Shown here: in pieces, positions 1 to 3,530 of the stretch
Position numbering within the stretch: position 1 is the stretch's first letter
Layout: each line of letters opens with the position of its first letter
Assembly (NCBI GenBank): GCA_004299545.1
Contig: SCRB01000100.1
Span: 1 to 6,293 of the forward strand
Direction of reading: 5' to 3'
DNA from: Rhizobiaceae bacterium
Lineage (GTDB): Bacteria > Pseudomonadota > Alphaproteobacteria > Rhizobiales > Rhizobiaceae
Length of the DNA stretch: 6,293 bases
Notes under the pieces: model-generated
What the model saw: only the letters and a program-made list of their open reading frames with translations
Told to the model about the DNA's origin: nothing
Databases searched by the model: none
Made by a program: the position numbers and the translations under genes

Positions 1-730
1 GGTCGCGCGGTAACTGACCGACAAGTGCACAACTGATCGTCTCGTCGGTCCAGAAGAATGCTTCCAGCCGATCGAGCGTGGCATAGCGGAAGGAAGTTTC
101 CCGCCCTTCTTTCACCGGAACGATATAGAGCGTCACCCGGTGGCCGGCATCGTCTTCATACATGAACTGGGCGGCCGGCCCGCCTGCTGCCGGCAGGAGC
201 CGCCCACCAACGAGAGTAAGCCCTTCCGCCCTGAGATCGGGAACGGTGAGCGTACGCTCGAGGCGCTTCGAAAGCCATGCCCGAAGATGGTCCTTCTCGC
301 TGGCACGTACCTCGACGGGATGGACCACCTCGCTGGAATAGATCCGGTGCGCTTCCATCGCTTCGTTGACAAGGCTCTGCTGGAGCGGTGCGGGTGAGAC
401 GAGAACGCTGCGTCCATACCAGCCGGCGCCGCTGCCCGCCGCGACCAGCAACACGGCCGCGGCGGCCATCCGAATCCAGTGGGCCGCTTTCGTCCGGCTT
501 TCCCGCTCGATGCGGTAGGCGTCAAGACGGGGCGGCACGGATTCGGCCGCGACACTGCCGTAAAGCTTCCGCAGGGTTTCGTTCTGCCGCTGCCAACGGG
601 CCACGTCCTCCGCTGCCGACGGATCCTGCGCGATATGGACCTCGACCGCCGCGCGTGCCGCCTCTTCCAGCGCACCGTCCGCATAGGCGTGCAGATCGTA
701 TTCGGTGATCTTGCGTTGCTCGCGGTTCAT
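1..730 (-). CDS. Anti-sigma factor, membrane-anchored (C-terminus cut by window edge)
   Basis: Probable inner-membrane anti-sigma factor that holds the ECF sigma encoded just upstream inactive until an envelope signal arrives. The start is the ATG at 730-728; it overlaps the sigma stop codon as ATGA, which implies translational coupling. 243 codons are visible. The N-terminal ~60 residues have the cytoplasmic anti-sigma pattern (LHAYADGALEEAARAAVEVH at 13-32, then a WQRQNETLRKLYG helix at 46-58). One hydrophobic segment at about 85-104 (WIRMAAAAVLLVAAG) is the likely membrane helix. It is followed by a periplasmic domain of ~135 residues ending FFWTDETISCALVGQLPRD. That ending resembles the close of COG5662-type anti-sigma factors, so probably only some 15-25 residues are missing. 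There is no HxxxCxxC zinc motif, so redox-zinc sensing of the ChrR/RsrA kind is unlikely. Family assignment is by pattern and gene position; the signal it senses is unknown. Confidence 0.9.
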   Translation of the reverse strand, partial: MNREQRKITEYDLHAYADGALEEAARAAVEVHIAQDPSAAEDVARWQRQNETLRKLYGSVAAESVPPRLDAYRIERESRTKAAHWIRMAAAAVLLVAAGSGAGWYGRSVLVSPAPLQQSLVNEAMEAHRIYSSEVVHPVEVRASEKDHLRAWLSKRLERTLTVPDLRAEGLTLVGGRLLPAAGGPAAQFMYEDDAGHRVTLYIVPVKEGRETSFRYATLDRLEAFFWTDETISCALVGQLPRD

Positions 731-1233
731 TTGACGGACCTCAGCTTCGGCGCGGCCGCGTCCGTCATCCGGCGCAGGGCAGTCCGCCCTCGCGCCAGCC
801 GCGACATCAGCGTGCCGACCGGAACGGACAGCGCGGACGCCGCCTCGGCATAGCTCATCTCTTCCACCGCGACGAGAAGGAGTGCCTCACGCTGATCAAG
901 CGGCAGCGCCTGCATCGCCCGCGCGGTTTCGGCCAGCGCCAGCCGGCCCGGTTGTGCATCGGGACCGGCGGGGTCGCCGGGCAGGATATCGAGTGACAGG
1001 GGAACGGGTGCGCGCCGCATTCGCCTCAGATCGTTGCGATGGATGTTCAGGAGGATCCGGAACATCCAGGACCGAACCGAGCCCGATGGGCGCCACAAGC
1101 CGCGCTTGCGGATCGCCCGTTCCAGGCAATCCTGAACGAGATCGTCGGCCTGGTCGTGATCGTGGGTCAGCGCGCGCGCGTAACGGCGAAGCGCCGGCAC
1201 GCAGCCTTCGATCTCGTCCAGGATCTGCGCCAT
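727..1233 (-). CDS. ECF-type RNA polymerase sigma factor
   Basis: A 168-residue sigma-70 family protein of the extracytoplasmic function type, with only regions 2 and 4. Region 2 spans about residues 10-75 and includes DQADDLVQDCLERA at 27-40 and the core/-10-binding helix SWMFRILLNIHRNDLRR at 55-71. A linker of ~30 residues rich in Pro, Gly and Asp follows. Region 4 spans about 100-155 with LPLDQREALLLVAVEEMSY (110-128) and the helix-turn-helix AEAASALSVPVGTLMSRLAR (129-148), which should read the -35 box. The ATG at 1233-1231 lies 3 bp after the stop of the COG4315 gene and has AAGGAA about 7 nt upstream. The stop overlaps the anti-sigma start. The adjoining anti-sigma gene and the repeated promoter-like element upstream of the operon suggest autoregulation. 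I cannot assign an ECF subgroup from sequence alone. Confidence 0.95.
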   Translation of the reverse strand: MAQILDEIEGCVPALRRYARALTHDHDQADDLVQDCLERAIRKRGLWRPSGSVRSWMFRILLNIHRNDLRRMRRAPVPLSLDILPGDPAGPDAQPGRLALAETARAMQALPLDQREALLLVAVEEMSYAEAASALSVPVGTLMSRLARGRTALRRMTDAAAPKLRSVK

Positions 1234-1236
1234 CCG

Positions 1237-1623
1237 CTATTCCTTGGCGGCGTGCCAAATCCCGCCCACACCATCGCCGGTAACATCGCCCGGCTTCTTG
1301 TCTTTCTGCCAAAGGTAGAGCGGCCGGCCATTATAGGCCCACTGCATGCTGCCGTCCTTCCGTTTCACCAGGGTGTAGTCGCCATCTGCCTTGGCGCCCG
1401 CCGCGGCGATCAGCGGTGGCCACTTTGCCGCACATTGACCGTAGCAGCTCGGTTTGCCGGCCGCATCCTTGTCGAAAGTGTAGAGTGTCATGCCGTCGGC
1501 GTTGGCGAGAACTTCGCCCTTGGCGGTATTCGACGATTTGATCGCACCGGCAGCATAGTCGTCGGCATGGGCGAGCGGCACTGCGGTTGCCAGCATGGCG
1601 GCAGCCAGTATGAGAGAACGCAT
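1237..1623 (-). CDS. Exported COG4315-family protein (secreted repeat, Yx(F/W)xxD motifs)
   Basis: A 128-residue exported protein and the first gene of the sigma/anti-sigma operon. Residues 1-20 form a clear signal peptide (MRSLILAAAMLATAVPLAHA, cleavage expected after AHA). There is no lipobox cysteine, so it should be soluble in the periplasm although relatives are often called lipoproteins. The mature part has two copies of the family motif Yx(F/W)xxD: YTFDKD and YLWQKD. Between them is the conserved block CYGQCAAKWPPL with a CxxxC cysteine pair, and it closes with the usual GVGGIWHAAK. The molecular function of the family (PF03640) is unknown; membership is recognised from these motifs. 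The ATG at 1623 was chosen because the signal peptide starts there and AGAGGG lies 8 nt upstream. A longer GTG start at 1677 would sit on the predicted -10 element. The gene ends 3 bp before the sigma gene, so the two are surely co-transcribed. Confidence 0.92.
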   Translation of the reverse strand: MRSLILAAAMLATAVPLAHADDYAAGAIKSSNTAKGEVLANADGMTLYTFDKDAAGKPSCYGQCAAKWPPLIAAAGAKADGDYTLVKRKDGSMQWAYNGRPLYLWQKDKKPGDVTGDGVGGIWHAAKE

Positions 1624-1631
1624 GATCTGGA

Positions 1632-1637
1632 CCCTCT
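1632..1637 (-). promoter_or_regulatory. Ribosome binding site deciding the start of the COG4315 gene
   Basis: On the minus strand AGAGGG precedes the ATG at 1623 by 8 nt. It favours this start over the in-frame GTG at 1677, which lies within the predicted -10 box. Confidence 0.75.
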
Positions 1638-1672
1638 TCCGTTGATGCGAACATAGCGTCCGCAGGGGAGAG

Positions 1673-1697
1673 AACACCGGTGGGTGAGAAATAATCC
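1673..1697 (-). promoter_or_regulatory. Predicted ECF promoter of the COG4315-sigma-anti-sigma operon
   Basis: Minus strand: GGATTATT (1697-1690), 12 nt, then GTGTT (1677-1673). The same two boxes with the same 12-nt gap precede the YceI gene. The overall geometry (a GGA-type upstream box and a GTT-type downstream box) is that of ECF sigma promoters. Transcription would begin near 1665-1668, leaving a leader of roughly 45 nt before the ATG at 1623. A CCTGC at 1666-1662 is also conserved at the same offset in the other copy. The assignment to the adjacent sigma factor is inference from co-occurrence. Confidence 0.6.
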
Positions 1698-1710
1698 CGC
1701 AAATAATCCC
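1689..1710 (-). repeat. Tandem direct repeat of the -35-like box
   Basis: Minus strand: GGGATTATTT occurs at 1710-1701 and again at 1698-1689, a 12-bp period, starting 10 bp beyond the YceI stop codon. The downstream copy has a matching GTGTT at the right distance; the upstream copy does not. The upstream copy may be a second binding site for a regulator or a relic of duplication. Confidence 0.75.
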
Positions 1711-1719
1711 ACTGGCCCG

Positions 1720-2286
1720 CTATTTGCGCTCACCCTTCAGCATCATGTCGAAATGGGCGACGTTGGAATAGATCGGCGTACCGACATCCATGCCGTACGG
1801 CGAGCGCAATATGTCGCCGACGACGTGGAAGGAGACCGTTCGCCCTTGCCGACCGGTCAGCGTGGCCTTGAACGTCTCCCCGTGCGAGACTCCGCGTGCG
1901 GTGAGCGATCCCTCGACGACCGCGCGATTGTCGCCTTCGCGACGGACGCTGGTCGAGTGGAAGGTGATCACCGGGTAGTCAACGGCATCGAAAACAGCAG
2001 ACGAGCGTAGGAAATTCCCAATGCGCGGTTCGCTGGTCTTCACGCTGGCCGGCTGGAGCGAGAGGGTGACGCTCGACCTTGCAATATCGTCGGGATGCAG
2101 GTCGAACGTCCCGGAAAAGTGCGAGAAGGTGCCGGCAATACCGCCGCCTCCAACCTGTGCCACCGAGAAGACGATGCGTGAGGACGGTGCAATCAGGTAG
2201 CGGCCGCGAAGACTGGACAATGTGTCGGGCCTGGCAGAAAGCGTGGTCGCAAGCAAAAGCGCGACGGTCAACGATGTCTTGAGCAC
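1720..2286 (-). CDS. YceI-family exported protein (lipid-binding beta-barrel type)
   Basis: A 188-residue YceI-like protein. Known family members fold as a small beta-barrel that binds long isoprenoid or lipid chains in the periplasm; the physiological role here is not known. Residues 1-18 look like a signal peptide (MLKTSLTVALLLATTLSA), though the -3 residue is a poor fit, so the exact cut is uncertain. The family pattern follows: YLIAPSSRIVFSVAQVG with GTFSHFSGTFDLHPDD, then SLQPASVKTSEPRIGNFLRS (near the usual RDxHLRS), VFDAVDYPVITFHSTSV, and near the end RSPYGMDVGTPI in place of the common RSDFGM. I chose the GTG at 2286-2284: GAAGGA lies 8 nt upstream and the signal peptide begins there. 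The longer frame from GTG 2337 would start on the predicted -10 box. The gene ends 10 bp before the next promoter region with no visible terminator, so readthrough into the COG4315-sigma operon is plausible. Confidence 0.9.
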   Translation of the reverse strand: MLKTSLTVALLLATTLSARPDTLSSLRGRYLIAPSSRIVFSVAQVGGGGIAGTFSHFSGTFDLHPDDIARSSVTLSLQPASVKTSEPRIGNFLRSSAVFDAVDYPVITFHSTSVRREGDNRAVVEGSLTARGVSHGETFKATLTGRQGRTVSFHVVGDILRSPYGMDVGTPIYSNVAHFDMMLKGERK

Positions 2287-2294
2287 GGGAACGA

Positions 2295-2300
2295 TCCTTC
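2295..2300 (-). promoter_or_regulatory. Ribosome binding site deciding the GTG start of the YceI gene
   Basis: GAAGGA on the minus strand, 8 nt before GTG 2286. It supports the shorter protein, whose N-terminus is a normal signal peptide. The first two bases overlap a 12-bp palindrome (2299-2310). Confidence 0.7.
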
Positions 2301-2310
2301 CGCATGCGGA
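2299..2310. repeat. Perfect 12-bp palindrome in the YceI leader
   Basis: TCCGCATGCGGA is its own reverse complement. It lies in the predicted 5' leader of the YceI mRNA and touches the ribosome binding site. It could be an operator half-site pair or a weak 4-bp hairpin with a CATG loop; neither is shown. Confidence 0.6.
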
Positions 2311-2332
2311 CTGGTGAACATGCAGGTAGGAC

Positions 2333-2357
2333 AACACCCCGCAGGGCGGAATAATCC
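2333..2357 (-). promoter_or_regulatory. Predicted ECF promoter of the YceI gene
   Basis: Minus strand: GGATTATT (2357-2350), 12 nt, then GTGTT (2337-2333), identical in boxes and spacing to the element before the COG4315-sigma operon. A CCTGC at 2326-2322 is also shared at the same offset. The expected transcript start is near 2325-2328, about 40 nt before GTG 2286. The upstream box continues as GGATTATTCC, almost an inverted repeat. Confidence 0.6.
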
Positions 2358-2366
2358 ATCCGACCC

Positions 2367-2385
2367 GGCGGCCGACCGGGCCGCC
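2367..2385. other. Perfect 7-bp inverted repeat between divergent genes
   Basis: GGCGGCC, a 5-nt loop, then GGCCGCC. It lies 10 bp upstream (minus sense) of the predicted -35 box of the YceI promoter and within the 184-bp divergent region shared with the small lipoprotein gene. There is no following T-run on either strand, so it is not a typical terminator. Its role is unknown. Confidence 0.5.
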
Positions 2386-2456
2386 TCTTCACTTAACAGT
2401 GATGGAAGAAATGCAGATGCGGGACTGTTCTTGTCCGGTGCGGGCTGGGCCGAGGG

Positions 2457-2462
2457 AAGGAG
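2457..2462 (+). promoter_or_regulatory. Ribosome binding site of the small lipoprotein gene
   Basis: AAGGAG lies 8 nt before the ATG at 2471. It is a strong match, the main reason to accept this short frame as a gene and to reject the longer start at 2399. Confidence 0.75.
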
Positions 2463-2470
2463 ACAATACG

Positions 2471-2629
2471 ATGTTCCGACACACGACGATCGCTATCCTG
2501 CTTTTGATCATGGCCGGGATAGCAGCCTGCACGACCAGCAACGGAGTGCAACAGTCCCCGGCGAACGCCACCGACGGCGTCGGGAGCGGCAGTGCTGGAA
2601 CCGGTGGCATGGGCGGTGGCGGTTATTAA
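2471..2629 (+). CDS. Small Gly-rich lipoprotein, 52 residues, function unknown
   Basis: The only plus-strand gene. It encodes 52 residues with a textbook lipoprotein signal: MFRHTTIAILLLIMAG followed by the lipobox I-A-A-C, with the lipidated cysteine at residue 20 and Thr at +2, which would favour the outer membrane. The mature part is only 33 residues: a short polar stretch (TTSNGVQQSPANATDG) and a Gly/Ser tail ending GTGGMGGGGY. I recognise no domain and propose no function. The start is fixed by AAGGAG at 8 nt and by the signal peptide; an in-frame ATG at 2399 would place 24 polar residues before it. The gene is divergent from the YceI gene and convergent with kdpE. The GGATTATT/GTGTT element is not found on its strand, so it need not belong to the same regulon. 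Reality of the gene is likely but rests on these signals alone. Confidence 0.72.
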   Translation: MFRHTTIAILLLIMAGIAACTTSNGVQQSPANATDGVGSGSAGTGGMGGGGY

Positions 2630-2666
2630 ATCGTCCCTACGACCTGGGCCGCAAACTCATAATCTG

Positions 2667-2719
2667 ATCGAAACGGTATTCTCTCAGATGCTCTCGGGCA
2701 GATAGACATCGAACGGTAT
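2667..2719. repeat. Imperfect direct repeat
   Basis: ATCGAAACGGTAT at 2667-2679 and ATCGAACGGTAT at 2708-2719 differ by one inserted A and start 41 bp apart. The second copy lies in the loop of the 2696-2731 inverted repeat. They could be paired protein-binding sites or chance. Confidence 0.45.
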
Positions 2720-2731
2720 AAAGGTCTGCCC
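2696..2731. other. Inverted repeat with 22-nt loop
   Basis: GGGCAGA (2696-2702) pairs with TCTGCCC (2725-2731). It abuts a second hairpin sharing base 2731. No T-run follows. Confidence 0.5.
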
Positions 2732-2749
2732 GGCGCCGCGGCGGCGCCG
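2731..2749. terminator. GC-rich hairpin between convergent genes, possible terminator
   Basis: CGGCGCC, loop GCGGC, GGCGCCG: a perfect 7-bp GC stem located 102 bp after the lipoprotein stop and 92 bp after the kdpE stop. Only TT follows on the plus strand, and no T-run on the minus strand, so intrinsic termination is doubtful. Position between converging genes is the main support. Confidence 0.35.
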
Positions 2750-2840
2750 TTCCCCAGCGTGTTCGCTATCAGCGCGACCGGTTCCGCGCAGAGCTGCAAG
2801 GAGAATGCAGGTAAGAATGACCGCCGCCGCCGTGCCGCAA

Positions 2841-3530
2841 CTATTCCATCATTAGCCGATAACCAATGCCAGTCTCGGTCAGGATGTGATGCGGCCGTTC
2901 GGGATCGGACTCGATCTTCTGCCGGAGTTGGCGGATATAGATGCGCAAATACTGTACGTCGGTCTCGCCGCCCCAAACCTCGCTCATCATCATGCGATGC
3001 GTAAGCACCTTGCCGGCATGGGCGATCAGCATGTGCAGGATGTCATATTCCTTAGGCGTCAGTTTCACTTCCTCGTCGCGCACCTTGACGATCCGGCGCA
3101 CGAGATCGACATGGAGGTCGCCGCTACGGAAGGCTGGCTGTTCGCCCTGCTGTTGCAGGCGATGCCTGAGCGCGGCACGAATGCGCGCGAAAAGTTCGGC
3201 GGTGCCGAACGGCTTGGTGACGTAATCGTCAGCGCCGAGATCGAGCGCCTCGACCTTGCCCTTCTCGTCCGCCCGGCTCGACAGGACGAGGATGGGCACG
3301 GCATTGCCGTCGGCTCTCACTGTCCGGATCAGGTCAAGTCCCGAAATATCGGGTAGGCCAAGGTCGAGAATGACAAGGTCCGGGCGGGATTGCCTGATTT
3401 CTGCAAGTGCGGCCCTGCCGTCCGCCACTTCCAGAACCCGGAAACTCTGGGAAGACAGGCTCGTGCGCAACAGGCGGCGGATCGCCGGCTCGTCGTCGAC
3501 CACCAGGATGCCCGGTGCGAGAGCGCTCAT
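2841..3530 (-). CDS. kdpE: Response regulator KdpE
   Basis: A 229-residue OmpR/PhoB-type response regulator that, when phosphorylated by KdpD, activates transcription of the high-affinity K+ uptake ATPase genes kdpFABC. The receiver domain covers about 7-120: acidic pair D12-D13, phospho-acceptor D56 in LVILDLGLPD, S84 in VLSSR and K106 in YVTKPF. The C-terminal winged-helix DNA-binding domain covers about 130-227, with LTPKEYDILHMLIAHAGKVL, then VWGGETDVQYLRIYIRQLRQ, a stretch typical of KdpE, ending TETGIGYRLM. Length is normal for the family. The ATG at 3530 overlaps the kdpD stop (ATGA), implying coupled translation. All catalytic residues are present. The gene ends tail to tail with the small lipoprotein gene, 211 bp away. 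Confidence 0.97.
   Translation of the reverse strand: MSALAPGILVVDDEPAIRRLLRTSLSSQSFRVLEVADGRAALAEIRQSRPDLVILDLGLPDISGLDLIRTVRADGNAVPILVLSSRADEKGKVEALDLGADDYVTKPFGTAELFARIRAALRHRLQQQGEQPAFRSGDLHVDLVRRIVKVRDEEVKLTPKEYDILHMLIAHAGKVLTHRMMMSEVWGGETDVQYLRIYIRQLRQKIESDPERPHHILTETGIGYRLMME

Larger units (their letters stand above)
2630..2840. other. 211-bp non-coding region between convergent genes
   Basis: It lies between the lipoprotein stop and the kdpE stop. I see no convincing coding frame. It holds two adjacent inverted repeats (2696-2731 and 2731-2749) and an imperfect direct repeat (2667-2679 and 2708-2719), listed separately. The rest shows nothing I can name. Confidence 0.6.

Noticed and set aside
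133..684. Arg/Ser-rich 183-residue open frame on the minus strand
   Set aside because: It lies in another frame of the anti-sigma gene, has no domain-like character, and is explained by high GC. The anti-sigma frame has the recognisable fold pattern and the ATGA coupling.
1039..1656. 205-residue open frame on the plus strand
   Set aside because: It is antisense to the COG4315 and sigma genes, both clearly real by motif; it has no convincing Shine-Dalgarno or domain.
1720..2337. Longer YceI reading frame starting at GTG 2337
   Set aside because: That start sits on the predicted -10 box, adds 17 residues before a good signal peptide, and lacks the GAAGGA site seen before GTG 2286.
2348..2373. 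GGAATAATCC read on the plus strand as a divergent promoter for the small lipoprotein gene
   Set aside because: No GTGTT-like box lies 12 nt downstream on the plus strand; the near-symmetry of the minus-strand box explains the resemblance.
2422..2446. GGACTGTT as a variant ECF -35 box for the small lipoprotein gene
   Set aside because: It differs from GGATTATT at two of eight positions and no GTT-type -10 box occurs at the right spacing.
2759..3004. Plus-strand open frame of 81 residues spanning the kdpE end
   Set aside because: Mostly antisense to kdpE, Arg-rich, no ribosome binding site of note.
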